A DNA stretch of 64,000 nucleotides from Periplaneta americana (GCF_040183065.1 NC_091119.1:66016392-66080391), one strand, 5' to 3'. Counted from the first letter of the stretch, positions 1 to 11,371 are shown. The notes: a model not told the origin generated them from the letters alone. Numbers and translations: made by a program.

Positions 1-630
1 CGATTTTTCGAGTTTCTGTTATGAAAAGCTGCTCAGGCTCAGTGCTTCCAGTTCGAGGTTCTCTCTGTCACAGGGCATGCTCTCTATTCCAAGTTCGAGT
101 TATAAAGCACAGCGCATGCTCTGTATACCGATTTCGAGTCATAACCCACTGCGCATGCTCAGTATTCAAAGTTCGAGTTGTAACTCACTGCACACACTCA
201 GTATTCCAAATTATAGTTATAACACTGAGCTGGTTCAGTATTCCAAGTTCGAGCAATAACGCTCTGCGCATGCTCAATATTCCATGTTCGAGTTATAAAG
301 CACTGCGCATGCACATTATTCGAAGTTCGAGTTATAGCGCACTGCTCACGCTCAGTGTTACAAGTTCGAGTCAAACGCACTGCGAATGCTCAGTATTCCA
401 AACTCGAGAAATAACACACTACAGATAATCAGGATTCCAACTTCGAATTTTAACACACTGTACATATTCACTATTACAAGTTCGAGTTATAACGCACTGC
501 GTATGCAGAGTATTTCATGTTCGAGTTAATACGCTCTCCGCATACTCTGTATTCCAAGTTCGAGTTATTACGCACTGCGCATACTTAGTTTCCAAGTTCG
601 AGTTATAACTCACTACCCATGCTCATTATT

Positions 631-1224
631 CCAAGTGTGAGTTAAAACTCACTACCCAAGCTCAGTATTCCGAGTTACAGTTTAACTCAATGCGCATGCT
701 CAAAATTCCGAGTTTCTTCTATGACAAACTGCGCATGCTAGGTATTCCTATTTCGAGTCTCTCTCTCTATGTCTGTCTCTCTCTTTCTCTCTCGGCACAT
801 GCCCAGTATTTCAAGTTCGAATTATAATGCTCTGTGCATGCTCAGTATTCCAAGTTCGAGTTACAAGACACTTCATAAGCTCAGTATTCCAAGATCGAGT
901 TATTACACAGGGCGCATGCTCAGTATTCCAAGTGTGAGTTAAAACTCACTACCCAAGCTCAGTATTCCGAGTTATAGTTTAACACAATGCGCATGCTCAA
1001 AATTCCGAGTTTCTTCTATGACAAACTGCGCATGCTAGGTATTCCTATTTCGTGTCTCCCCTCTTTATGTCTGTCTCTCTCTTTCTCTCTCGGCACATGC
1101 CCAGTATTTCAAGTTCGAATTATAATGCTCTGTGCATGCTCAGTATTCCAAGTTCGAGTTACAAGACACTTCATAAGCTCAGTATTCCAAGATCGAGTTA
1201 TAACACACGGCGCATGCTCAGTAT
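631..1224 (+). repeat. 297-bp tandem duplication within the satellite
   Basis: The segment beginning CCAAGTGTGAGTTAAAACTC at 631 recurs almost unchanged at 928, including the same (CT)n interruption and the same variant units. This is a recent segmental duplication of about seven satellite units. Confidence 0.8.
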
Positions 1225-2157
1225 TCCAAGTTCGAGCTACAACACACTGCGCATGCTCAGTATTCCTAGTTCTAATCATAACGCCCTGCGCATTGTGACT
1301 ATTTCATGTTCGAGTTATAACGCACTGTGCATGCTCACTGTTCCATGTTCGAGATATAACGCACTGCGCATGCTCAGTAATCCAAGTTCCAGTTATCACA
1401 CTGCGCATGCTCAGGATTGTGAGTTTTTCTTATGATATACCTCGCATGCCTAATGTGCCCACTTCGAGTCTTTCTCTTACTACGCATGCTCTGTATTCCA
1501 AGTTCGAGTTATAACAAACTGCGCATCCTCTGTATTCCTAGTTCGAGTTATAACGCACTGCGAATGCTCAGTTTCCAAGTACGCCTTATAACGCACTGCG
1601 CTGCTCAGTATTCCGAGTTGCAGTTTTAACACAATGCGCATGTACAGCATTCCAAGTTTCTGTTATGATACACTGCGCATGCTCAGAGTTACCATTTCGT
1701 GTCTCTCTGTCTCTGCGCATGCCCAATATTCCAAATTCGAGTTATAACGCACTGCGCAAACCCAGTATTCCGAATTTGATTTATAATGCACATCATATGC
1801 TCATTATTCCAAGTTCGCGTTAAAACGCACTGCGCGTGCGTATTATTCTAAGTTCGAGCTATAACGCGCTGCGTATCCTCAGTATTCCAAGCACAAATTT
1901 TAACACATTTAGCATCCTCAGCTTTACAAGTTTGTTTATGACTAAGTGCGCATGCTCAATGTTCCCATTTCGAGCCTCCCTCTCTCTCTCTCTGGGCATG
2001 CTCTGTATTCCAAGTTCAAGTTATAACGAACTGCGCATGAACAGTATTCCAAATTCCAGTTTTAACACAAATCGGACCTGTGCGGTGTACAAATTCCTGT
2101 TATTGCTCCCATTGCGTGCTTAGTGTTGCCCAGTTCAAGTCTCTCTCTTTCTCTCTC

Positions 2158-2786
2158 ACTGCGCAAGCTCAGTATTCCAAGTTCGAGTTATAAAGCACTG
2201 CCCATGCTTAGTGTTCCAAGTTCAAGTTATGACGAACTTCGCATGAACAGTATTCCAAATTCCAGTTTAACACAAATCGCACCTGTGCGGTGTACAAATT
2301 CCTGTTATTGCACCCATTGCATGCTTAGTGTTGCCAGTTCAAGTGTCTCTCTCTCTCTCTCACTGCGCAAGCTCAGTATTCCAAGTTCGAGTTATAAAGC
2401 ACTGCCCATGCTTAGTGTTCCAAGTTCGAGTTATAAAGCACTGCCCATGCTTAGTGTTCCAAGTTCAAGTTATGACGAAGTTCGCATGAACAGTATTCCA
2501 AATTCCAGTTTAACACAAATCGCACCTGTGCGGTGTACAAATTCCTGTTATTGCACCCATTGCATGCTTAGTGTTGCCCAATTCAAGTCTCTCTCTCTCT
2601 CTCACTGCGCAAGCTCAGTATTCCAAGTTCGAGTTATAAAGCACTGCCCATGCTTAGTGTTCCAAGTTCAAGTTATGACGACCTTCGCATGAACAGTATT
2701 CCAAATTCCAGTTTAACACAAATCGCACCTGTGCGGTGTACAAATTCCTGTTATTGCACCCATTGCATGCTTAGTGTTGCCAGTTC

Positions 2787-2837
<51 letters not shown>

Positions 2838-2850
2838 CGCAAGCTCAGTA
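2158..2850 (+). repeat. Higher-order repeat of about 204-242 bp within the satellite
   Basis: The landmark GCGCAAGCTCAGTATTCCAA starts near 2161, 2365, 2607 and 2837. Each block carries the same unusual internal units (for example CGCACCTGTGCGGTGTACAA) and ends in a (CT)n tract. The third block end has the tract expanded to over 40 bp. Block lengths differ by whole satellite units. Confidence 0.8.
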
Positions 2851-3394
2851 TTCCAAGTTCGAGTTATAAAGCACTGCCCATGCTTAGTGTTCCAAGTTCG
2901 AGTTGCAACGCACTGCGCATTATCAGTATTCGGATTACAATTTATGACGCACTGCACATGCTCACTATTCCATGTTCGCCTTATATTGCACTGTGCATGC
3001 TGTCTAATCCAGGTTCGAGTTCTAACGCACTGCGCATGCTCATTATTTCAATGTCCACAATTAACACACTCCTCATGCTCAGAATTCCAAGTTCAATGTA
3101 TAGCGCACTGCGCATACACATTATTAAAATTTTCAGTTATATCGCACTGCCCATACACAGTATTCCAACTTCGATTATAACGCAGTGCGCATGCTCACTG
3201 TAACTATAACATGCACTTGGATTATTGTTTGTGTGCAGTGCGTTATAACTCGAAATTGGAATATTGAATATGCGCAGTGCTTTATAACTCGAAATTGAAA
3301 TACTGAGCAAGAGCAGTTCTTTATTACTCGAAGTTGGAATAATCAGGATCCACAGTGTGTTACAACTTGATCTTGGAATACTGAGCATGCGCAG

Positions 3395-3780
3395 TGGACA
3401 GACAGGCAGATCATTCCAAACTTGATACAAAGAACACATTAAAGAAATAACCAGAGGACACAATATATCTACATATGCCGAACACAAAACTAATGCTAAC
3501 CACACATACAATAACATAAATACAGACATGGAAATACTACACATACAACCCAAAAACCAAAAACTCAACACTCTAGAACAATATGAAATACACAGACACA
3601 CTAAAACACACCCTGATCAAATTCTCAGCACACAGATCAATTTCAGAACATACACAGGATTTGACACCACATTTAAACACTTTTCAACAATCGAACGCAC
3701 CTACACAATAGGCAGCGGAGTTCGAGATGACGCCGAGATCTAGTAGGCTCTGAGGATGGTGTGAAGAAGCACCGAAACAG
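3395..3780 (+). mobile_element. Penelope-like element, 3' fragment with the C-terminal part of the GIY-YIG endonuclease
   Basis: Read in frame, the DNA from about 3410 gives RSFQT, a stop, YKEHIKEITR, then TLEQYEIHRHTKTHP and LSTQINFRTYTGFDTT. This is the conserved C-terminal pattern of Penelope-like retroelement endonucleases. A CGA to TGA change interrupts it. A typical 3' tail follows (CTGAGGATGGTGTGAAGAAG, near 3750). The reverse transcriptase part is absent. It abuts the inverted satellite block. Two related fragments lie at 44161-44395 and 58498-58670. Confidence 0.75.
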
Positions 3781-3879
3781 CTGTAAGTCGCACATTCTTA
3801 CACAATTAACACGAGTAAGATCGCCATTATTCAATTATTTATGTTCAAGTGTTAAAAGTAGTGTACGAAAGACTCAACA

Positions 3880-4054
3880 TGGATTATCAAGAATTAAGTT
3901 GCCTGTACCAGAAATTCAATTCCTTCAACTGTATCCTGCTTTGATTTCACTCACACCTGAGAAAGAGAGAGATTTGCTTGACATGTGTCAATGTCTGCAG
4001 TCACAGGACAAGCAATTTTTTGTCGACTTACTCTCTATAAGATGTGGAGAGTGA
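3880..4054 (+). pseudogene. Short transposase-like C-terminal fragment
   Basis: The open frame gives LPVPEIQFLQLYPALISL then TPEKERDLLDMCQCL and ends at a stop at 4052-4054. The pattern of KERDLL followed by a Q/Y-x-FF motif resembles the C-terminus of the DUF7869-type transposon proteins seen again at 50.3-50.9 kb (PDAKKRDLLSMLDFL). The match is short, so the assignment is tentative. Confidence 0.3.
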
Positions 4055-5008
4055 GGTTTTGCAGGTTGTACTCGTATATTTGAAGTTTATTATGTATTAT
4101 AATTAAAACACAGGATACAAGACGTGTGTTGTGAAACATAAAACACAATTTTGTTTTACTTACATAAGACACATTCTGTTTTATTTCTTCACAATTTGTT
4201 ACATGAATAAAATATCTCATAGCGTCCTAATTATAATAAATGAAGTATTGTATACTGTGTTTAGTGGCTCCCTTTGCTACAAAAGTACCCATGATCCTTC
4301 TTTTATGCATTTATAATAAAACAATGTACTGTATGTATTTAGAGAATTCATATATTTACGCTAACTAAAAGTATGCAGCACAAGAACTTGTGATAATATG
4401 ATATACAACATTCTAAATCTGTGGTGATATACAACTTTCTTTCACGGAGGTTGCCGTTTTCTCACTATAATCCTTGCATGGTACCATGTAACAGTAAAAT
4501 ATTTACAGAATGACTTAAACCAAGATCACTGTTACATAAAGAACAAACTTTTTTTTCATTCCTGTGAACTTGCCAAATGTAATGTACAACGTTCTTTGAG
4601 GGCAGTCTTCAATTGTTCTAATTTCAATAGTTTCAAAATTACACTAATTTGAAGTTGTCTGTAAAATACTTTTTTCCGTTAGTTTTAAGGGTAAAAGAAT
4701 AATTATTACAAAATCGTATCAAGAGTGTTCAGTATATGATGAAAAATAGGAGCTCTCATCATGTCATTTTAAGCATGAATGTAACCGTTCTCTATGTGGG
4801 CACCAGTTTTTTTTTATTATGGTGGTTACATCAACAACTCACTCAAAACAACCAGTACGAATGGAGGGCCGCATCTGTCCATCGAGCCTAATCGGGAGAA
4901 GTCTTTTGAATCCACAAACCAATTCCCCCAATCGCCACTTTTGGGTCATTACCTGGTAAAAAAGCATTTCATCTATTTCTGTTGTGGTTATACCACAGTC
5001 TAGTATGT
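4055..5008. other. No recognisable gene
   Basis: AT-rich DNA with only short chance open frames. GTGGTTATACC at 4984-4994 recurs at 5159-5169, on the far side of the MITE. Confidence 0.5.
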
Positions 5009-5160
5009 ACAGTCACGAAGCTCAATACGTAGTAAATATGCATCCATAGATAGTTGCTAACCACTAGGATCGCTAATATCGCCTCATTACAGACAATGCG
5101 AAATAGTACCGGCATAGTCTATTGTTCTTAGCACTCTTACAACTCAAGCTTCGTGACTGT
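5009..5160. mobile_element. Short MITE with ACAGTCACGAAGCT terminal repeats
   Basis: The left end reads ACAGTCACGAAGCTCAATAC and the right end is its inverse (AGCTTCGTGACTGT), giving perfect 14-bp terminal inverted repeats around about 150 bp with no coding capacity. A lone left end of the same family lies at 47934-47968. The family looks mariner-like but the target duplication is not clear. Confidence 0.65.
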
Positions 5161-5169
5161 GGTTATACC

Positions 5170-6130
5170 GCCAATATTCGATATCCAGAGCCTTATTTGT
5201 AGAAGAAGGTTCCACCACGAGGAGATTTAGGGTGAGATTTGGATAGGAGAGTTTGTGGAATACACCTCACTATCCTTTGCAACCCACAACTTAATACGTA
5301 CCTAATAACAAAATACTGTAATGCAGTTTTTATGGTGTACCGCTGAAACATCTTAACAGGGTTATCCTGTTCTCCAACAGATGGCAGGAGAATTGCGTTT
5401 CATGAAACTTGTTGCATTTATTTTTTGTTATGCATGAAGTCTTCAGAATATTATAATATTAAGTGAAATGTAATAAACTATTTGTTCACATTATAATTAT
5501 ATTAGGAGTAATATTTAATTACAAACATTTTAAAGTAAATATTAAATATATAGCGGATTATTCAACAGATCTTTCACCGAAGTTCGCTGTAATTACACTG
5601 CGCTAAGTATGTAGGTCAGTTGCGAAAGCTGCCGTTAAGATATTTTCTAGCAATTCCTGTGAACATTATTCAGATTGTATCACTTTAAGTTGCTGCAGAG
5701 TTGTGTGAGGAGTAATGAAGCCTGAATCTGTAGTGTAAGTGTTGGACGTCTTCAAATGTAAAAGCACCGTACTATTGGCAAAGCTACAATACCAGTCTCA
5801 ACTTCACATAGTGCATTTGTGAGTGCTGTGATAATTTAATGTAAACTTTCAATTAATTTCAGAAAATAGTTTAGACAAGGCAAGCGATTTGGATTATTGA
5901 AATTAGTAAGTAAACAATCATAAACCTCATTGTTCAGGGCTTAGTATATTGCGCCTCTTCTGATTCCAGATTCAATATTATCCGCAACGTATTTTTAAAG
6001 ATCTTTTTTCCTCTGTTAGGTCTTTGTTCAGCTTAGCATGTCACTATTTAAATAATATGTGATTTTTATGTATTTGAGAGGCCTGCTAGTATTCTCTGTG
6101 AGCTCTCTGAGCTTAGGCGGTAGCGCGTTT
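5170..6130. other. No recognisable gene
   Basis: AT-rich sequence without a convincing open frame or repeat; nothing further seen. Confidence 0.4.
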
Positions 6131-6145
6131 GTAGTAGTAGTAGTT

Positions 6146-6207
<62 letters not shown>
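6131..6207. repeat. (GTA)n microsatellite at a LINE 3' end
   Basis: About 25 GTA/TAG triplets with one GTT variant. It sits directly at the 3' end of the minus-strand LINE, where it reads as an (ACT)n tail, so it probably grew from the LINE tail. Confidence 0.85.
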
Positions 6208-6285
6208 TTTATTTCGCCTGCCAGAGTTAAGGCCATAAGACCTTCTCTTCCACTGAATCAGGTTTGAATAATACAGGCCTATATG

Positions 6286-6535
6286 CAGGGTGCGAATAAC
6301 GGGGGGTGGGGGGGTTTCCCTCTCTGTTGGAAAGTTATCCCCCTGTCATAAATTCATATTAACATCCCTGCCAGGGATAACATCTATCCTCCCCTCACAA
6401 AATATAATTGTTTTAATACGAGTATACATTATAAAATATAAAGTAAGGAAAAAAATAATACTAATGTATTATCATAACTGGCAAGCTGACAGCAATCAAT
6501 AACTTAGGAATTACACATCTTATCTTAAGCCTGGT

Positions 6536-6591
<56 letters not shown>

Positions 6592-6637
6592 TAATTGCAT
6601 ACATTATAATAATAATAATAATAATAATAAAAATAAA

Positions 6638-6676
<39 letters not shown>

Positions 6677-6838
6677 TATTATTATTATTATTATTATTAT
6701 TATCAAGATGTAAGACAAGCAACACAGTACGACAAAGCGTTGAGCCGTATCGAATGAGGGTAATAATAATTTTATATAGGTATGGTACTCTCTATCTAGG
6801 ATTCTTTCCCCCCATCAGAAATCTTAATTCGCACCCTG
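6286..6838. mobile_element. hAT-type MITE (553 bp) inside the LINE 3' UTR
   Basis: The terminal inverted repeats read CAGGGTGCGAATAACGG on the left and, inverted, CAGGGTGCGAATTAAGATTT on the right. The flanks CCTATATG (6278-6285) and CCTACATG (6839-6846) are an 8-bp target duplication matching at 7 of 8 bases, which is diagnostic of hAT insertion. The inside is non-coding and includes a long AAT/ATT tract. Confidence 0.85.
6537..6705. repeat. (TAA)n that turns into (TTA)n, a palindromic microsatellite
   Basis: About 45 TAA-type triplets switch at about 6676 to (ATT)n. The right part can therefore pair with the left part as a hairpin. The poly-Ile and poly-Tyr open frames here are artefacts of this tract. 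Confidence 0.9.
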
Positions 6839-8093
6839 CCTACATGAAATACAAAATTATGTAATAGAATACAAAACAATATAAAAGAAGATACCTTGAG
6901 ATTACATAAAATATAGTTGTTGTTTAGTCAACTGTCCAAAGATAGGTCTGAACTTCACAAGTGATACCAACATGGCATCACTTATGAAGCAACTAGGCCA
7001 TGAGATAATGGGGTAGGGTGGCCAGCTCCTTTCCCCCTCCATTGCATACATTTCCGACTAGTTACATATTACACTAGCCTGACTTCAGATGTACATAAGC
7101 AATTGTCCTTTCTATGACACAAGTGAGATGTACTGCCTGATAATAGATGTACGTATCAGCCAGAATCTCAATCAGAGGATATAAAATATAGGTAGTAGAA
7201 AACTATAAATAGACAAGATCAGTTACATAATATAAGGAGAATTTAAAATAAAATAGGAAATTACATATTAATCAAATAGGAATATATACAATTTATAAGA
7301 CATAAATTGCTCGAGATAAACTTGACGATTAATTCACTTGAGATATAATAGACAGTTAATGTACTAATAGAAGAATATATATGACTTACAAGACATAAAA
7401 AGTTGAATCGCAAAAACGTACTATATAGCATATGAATATAAACGATTAAGTGAAATATCAAGATAATAAAAAAAAAAAAGAAAAAGCTTGATCGTGTAAA
7501 GCAATTTATTTAGAAACTTCCGCAAGAGTCTAGTTCTGTTCAATAAAAACATGTCTAAGTAAAGTGTACTTAAAAGATTTTAGACTTCGACTACTCCTGA
7601 TTTCCTGTGACAAGGAATTCCAGGAACGGGCTGTGTGTATTTTGAAGAAAGCAGAGTAGAGAGATGTTTGATAATATGGTATGCTGTGAACGTGTATCAC
7701 GTTATGGTGGGATGCTAAAAGTGTGAAGCGAGGAACTAGGTAAATAGGTGTGAAATTATTTAGAATCCTATACAGCAAACAGAGTGAATGAACTGAACGT
7801 CTCTCTCGTAAACGAAGCCAAGATAATTGTAAAGAATACTTGGAGACATTTTCATAGCCACGGCTGTTAAAAGTGAAACGGGCAGAAGCATTATGAGCAC
7901 GATGAATCCTCAATGACAATTCAACACTAAGGTCACTATACAAAACGTCGCAATAGTCAAAGTAAGGCATCACCAGGGTCTGTATCAAGATCTGTTTCAG
8001 TTTAGAAGGAAAAAAGTCTTTCTAGTGAATGCAAGATTGAGAAAGTTTTCTTACAGACATATTTTACCTGTGCATTCCAGCTGACAAGCAAAC

Positions 8094-8690
8094 ATTCTGA
8101 TGGGGGCAGATAAAAAAGTTAAATGTTTTCCTCCACCATGTCAATCATGTCAAAAAAGTGCTTATTCAAATTTTGGCCACTCGACCGCAATTATGAGGCC
8201 GTCCAGAAAGTGATTTTCTCTGGGGCCGTCTACATAAAAAAGCACAATATATGGAAAGATTTATTTAAAGAGATACAGAAATTGTTGCGCTATTTGTCAA
8301 CATATCCCCCACTGGAATTGAGACATTTGTCATAGTATGGGATCAATTTTTGTAACCTTGTGTCGTAGAAGTAAGCCGCCTGGGATCGGAACCAGCGTTT
8401 GACAGCCATCTGCACCTCTCTGTCAATCCCATGATATGACAAATGTCTCAATTCCGACAGGGAATATGTTGAAAAATAGCTCGACAATGACTGTGTCTGT
8501 TCTAATAAATTTTTTCCAATGAAATTGTGTTTTATTTCTGTTAACGGCCCATGGAAAACTTATTTTTTACGGCCCTCGTAATTGCGGTCGAGTGGCCAAA
8601 CCTTGTATAAGCACTTATTTTGACATATTAACATGGTCAAAGAAAAAATAATTAACTTTTTTATCTGCCCCCACCAGAATGTTTGCTTGT
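8094..8690. mobile_element. Foldback mariner-derived element (597 bp)
   Basis: The left end ACAAGCAAACATTCTGATGG matches the inverse of the right end (CCACCAGAATGTTTGCTTGT). The inverted match continues inward over more than 100 bp (for example CACTCGACCGCAATTA, repeated inverted near 8585). A second inverted pair lies around 8286-8335 and 8430-8480. The loop, minus strand 8463-8290, encodes AVKRWFRSQAAYFYDTRLQK and ends in GGYVDK, the mariner transposase C-terminus. So it is a palindrome built from the 3' end of a mariner. Confidence 0.7.
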
Positions 8691-8716
8691 GAGATTGGAG
8701 TCAAAATGGAAACCCA

Positions 8717-8922
8717 AGGGCCGTATTCATAGACATTCTTAGCGCGGGCTTCCGTTGGATGATCAGCGAACTAACGTTTTTCCTATTCATAAACCAGTGT
8801 TAGCGATATGATATGATATTATACGATACGATACGAATCCTGTGCAAGTAACCAGTCGATAGCCGAGGCTAGTTTAGCGCGCACGTAGCGCGGGCTAGCG
8901 AAATGTCTATGAATAGCACCCT
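8717..8922 (+). mobile_element. MITE family A, copy 1 (TATTCATAGACAT ends)
   Basis: Begins AGGGCCGTATTCATAGACAT and ends ATGTCTATGAATAGCACCCT, an imperfect terminal inverted repeat. The inside holds the family landmark GATGATCAGCGAACTAA. Other copies lie at 38018-38178, 49722-49903 (reversed) and 51212-51363. Confidence 0.8.
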
Positions 8923-8949
8923 GCGTTTTTAACGGTAGTACTGAATGAC

Positions 8950-9084
8950 ATTACAGTATTGTTCAGTAGTACAGAGAAAAACTTAGTTTTCTATTTCGAC
9001 TCGAATCTCAACTGGAATGCATAGGTAAAATATGTCTGTAAGAAAACTTTCTCAATCTTGCATTCACTGAGAAGACTGAAAAAC
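8950..9084 (+). mobile_element. LINE ORF2 fragment, opposite in direction to the 6.2-8.1 kb LINE
   Basis: The + strand reads VFYFDSNLNWNA, a stop, VKYVCKKTFSILHSLRRLKN. This is the same ORF2 segment that lies on the minus strand at 8024-8090. Two fragments of one LINE family therefore face each other across the mariner foldback element and MITE A. Confidence 0.65.
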
Positions 9085-9300
9085 TTCTTTCTCTGCTGAT
9101 CCGGAGTTCTCTCGAGCGTGGGTTCGATTCCCCCTTGGGCTGATTTCCTGGTTGGGTTTCTCGGAGGTTTTTCCTAAGCTTAAGGTGAATGTCACGTAAT
9201 CTAAGGCGAATCCTCGACCTCATCTTGTCAAATACCATCTATCATCAATTCCACTCAAGCTAAATAACCACTAGGCGTCGTTAAATAGCCAAGTGAAAAA
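9085..9300 (+). mobile_element. tRNA-derived SINE
   Basis: A B-box-like segment (GGGTTCGATTCCC at about 9120) is followed by the body seen in inverse at 17935-18190, with landmarks such as ATTTCCTGGTTGGGTTT and a tail containing AAATAACCACTAGGCGTCG. The tRNA head is incomplete at its 5' side. Confidence 0.7.
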
Positions 9301-9982
9301 AGTATTCTCTGCCAAAAGTGAAGAACTTTCGTTTACATAAGCAAATCTAATATTATTACAACATCAGTGTTTGTTATTAATATCGACAAGAGTAATGCGG
9401 GCACGTACTGTGGTCTGACTGCTAGTATTTTTACACTCTTTTCTACGTGTCAGTCTTGTGATTTAAAAAGAAGAAAGGGATACAGATGAAGGAATAATTC
9501 TACAAACAGAAATAGTAGACGTAACAACATTGATTTTAAAAGATACCAGATAAGCCTCATTTACAGTCCTTGAAGAGGTGTTGAAGCATTTTATATTATA
9601 ATCACGCTTTTAACTGCAGAGTTTATTCAGAGTCAAATAATTTCAATGTGGGCAAAAATATTACAGACAAATTTTGCCAAGAGCTCTTCATTAGGGGAAG
9701 GTTCATCTACGTTCAGTAAATTTAAGATACGGAATCCACAGCTTTACTTCCCTTCCTGGGAAAGACATGCTAAAAATTTTCTGTGGATACGTTTGCACCA
9801 GTCATTGTTTAGAAGGGCTATCATGAGGGCCAATGATAACATAATTGGAACACCAATGGTGACATAATTAAAGCGCCAAAGTAAACATATTAGCGAAAAA
9901 TGAAAGCATCCCTAAGAAAGATTTGGCAACGCTGCTACAAACAATATTGTGCTGTGTTTAGTTGATAATTTACAAATATCGC
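9301..9982. other. No recognisable gene
   Basis: An isolated open frame at 9646-9867 has no recognised domain, no neighbouring exon signals and no clear homologue. I do not call it a gene. Confidence 0.4.
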
Positions 9983-11136
9983 AGGTGAGCAATAAATATG
10001 AAATATTGATAATAATTTTATAGTGTGAATGTTTCTTAAAAGCGTTAAGTGCTATATTTACTAGATACATACCGCTTAATATTTTGCACTTAATTTAGAA
10101 ATTTTATATCATCGTCTAAACAGAGTGTGCAAAAAAAAAATCACACATTTTACTTAAATGACAGCTTATATATATTTTTGCATTTTTTAACTCTCTCTCA
10201 ATTCTGTGTGTGAAGAGGCCAGTTTATTAGTTATTGTATTGTTTATTTTATTTTAATTTTGACCTTATGAAAATACAATATTATGTAAAGTGAGCGGCCT
10301 GGATAGTGTAGTTGGTATAACGCTGGCCTTCTGTGCTCGAGGTTGCGGTTTCGATCCCGGCCTAGGTCGATGGCGTTTAAGTGTGCTTAAATGCAACATG
10401 CTCATGTAAATAGGTTCACTGGCATGTAAAAGAACTCCTGCGGAACAAAATTCCGGCATACCGGTGACGGTGATATAACCTCGGCAGTTGCGAGCGTTGT
10501 TAAATGAACCATAATTTAAATTTTTGCATAGTGAGTTTTTGTAATTATATTACTATTTAAAAAACGTTTTTTTAAGCTAACATGCATCTTTCTGGCTGCT
10601 CTTACCCTATAACAAATAATGTTCGAAATGAGCACCGTTTACTACCAAACAATGTTCCAGTCTGAGTTCTTGTTCTATCACCATATCCAACCATCAGTAA
10701 GACTTGTATTCTTTTCATTTCCGTGAGATTTGCTATGATATGCAATATTCTACACTATGAATGACTAATTTTGTTTTTAAAATAGTGCTCATGACGTTCT
10801 TTAATACCTAAAACAATTTCATTCTCTATTGAAATTAATTCACTATCTCTGGATAAGGTTAATATTAAAAAAAAAGAAATAAACAATACAATAAGGAATT
10901 AATTGACCAATCCATATACAGAACTAGAGAACAGTTTAAAAAATGTAAAAATAAATATATTCTGTCATTTAAGGCAAATGTATTTTTGGCACACTCTGTA
11001 TACATGAGGATATAAAGTTTCTAAATTTTATATGCAAAATATTAAGCGATATGCATCTAATAAATATGGTATTTAACACTTTTAAGAAACATTCACATTA
11101 CAAGTATTAGCCATTTTCCATACTTATTGTTCACCT
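9983..11136. mobile_element. Long-inverted-repeat (foldback) element with about 200-bp arms
   Basis: The left arm (9983-10190) and right arm (about 10925-11136) are inverted copies. The outer ends are AGGTGAGCAATAAATATG and its inverse, a shared inner landmark is GTGAATGTTTCTTAAAAG, and the inner landmark ACAGAGTGTGC appears at 10119 and inverted near 10987. The middle holds a SINE (10292-10512) and non-coding DNA. I see no transposase. Confidence 0.65.
10292..10512 (+). mobile_element. tRNA-derived SINE inside the foldback element
   Basis: The head has an A box (TAGTGTAGTTGGTAT) and a B box (GGTTTCGATCC) at about 35-bp spacing, as in RNA polymerase III promoters. A non-tRNA body follows, including GGTTCACTGGCATGTAAAAG. 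The body differs from the common SINE tail family of this window. Confidence 0.75.
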
Positions 11137-11324
11137 AGAATAATGGGCGATGGTGAAATACCTTGGAGATGTACTTTTAATACAATTGCAACTAACAACA
11201 AAAGCACAAATATTTTAAGCGAGACTAAAAATTATGGATATGAAACACTGAACGTTCAGTTACGAATATCCACGTTTCACGAAATAGAAAGTTGTAAAGC
11301 TGAAGCAGATATTATCTGTTACAT

Positions 11325-11371
11325 GAGAAATCCAGCTCGCACTCTACCGACTGCACCACCCGGGCCGACAC
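11325..11371 (-). mobile_element. Partial SINE head (minus strand)
   Basis: The minus strand reads CGGCCCGGGTGGTGCAGTCG then GTAGAGTGCGAGCTGGATTT, a tRNA-like 5' half containing an A box. It is cut off where the next SINE begins. Confidence 0.5.

Larger units (their letters stand above)
1..3405. repeat. ~40-bp satellite array rich in TGCGCATGC, with an inverted right end
   Basis: Dozens of diverged copies of a roughly 39-40-bp unit fill this stretch. The unit holds the core GCGCATGCTCAGTATTCCAA followed by GTTCGAGTTATAACGCACT. Copies run in one direction to about 3195. From about 3232 to 3402 the same unit appears on the opposite strand (for example CAGTGCGTTATAACTCGAA), so the array ends in an inverted block. 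Short (CT)n tracts interrupt it near 760, 1080, 1980, 2140, 2345, 2590 and 2790. Every long open frame here is only the repeat read as protein. Confidence 0.9.
6208..8090 (-). mobile_element. LINE, 3' part: ORF2 C-terminus plus 3' UTR
   Basis: On the minus strand the frame from about 8090 reads WNAQVKYVCKKTFSILHSL, then IQTLVMPYFDYCDVLYSDL and LQLSWLRLRERRSVHSLC, ending at 7530. This is the region downstream of the reverse transcriptase catalytic box in non-LTR retrotransposons of the jockey/CR1 kind. The reverse transcriptase core and endonuclease are missing, as expected for a 5'-truncated copy. The 3' UTR (7529-6208) is interrupted by a hAT-type MITE at 6286-6838. Part of this UTR (about 6915-7050) recurs in the opposite orientation at 35770-35960. 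Confidence 0.75.

Noticed and set aside
21-3200. Several Ser/Cys-rich frames, possibly a repetitive secreted protein
   Set aside because: They are the satellite unit read in different frames; all three frames are open for stretches and none has a stable pattern beyond the DNA repeat.
1-3405. CRISPR-like array of short spaced repeats
   Set aside because: Units abut and diverge gradually with no unique spacers, and the context is an insect genome.
6461-6725. Poly-Ile, poly-Tyr and poly-Asn frames
   Set aside because: Artefacts of the AAT/ATT tract.
9646-9867. 73-codon frame as a small gene
   Set aside because: No domain, no start context and no exon partners; expected by chance in this much DNA.
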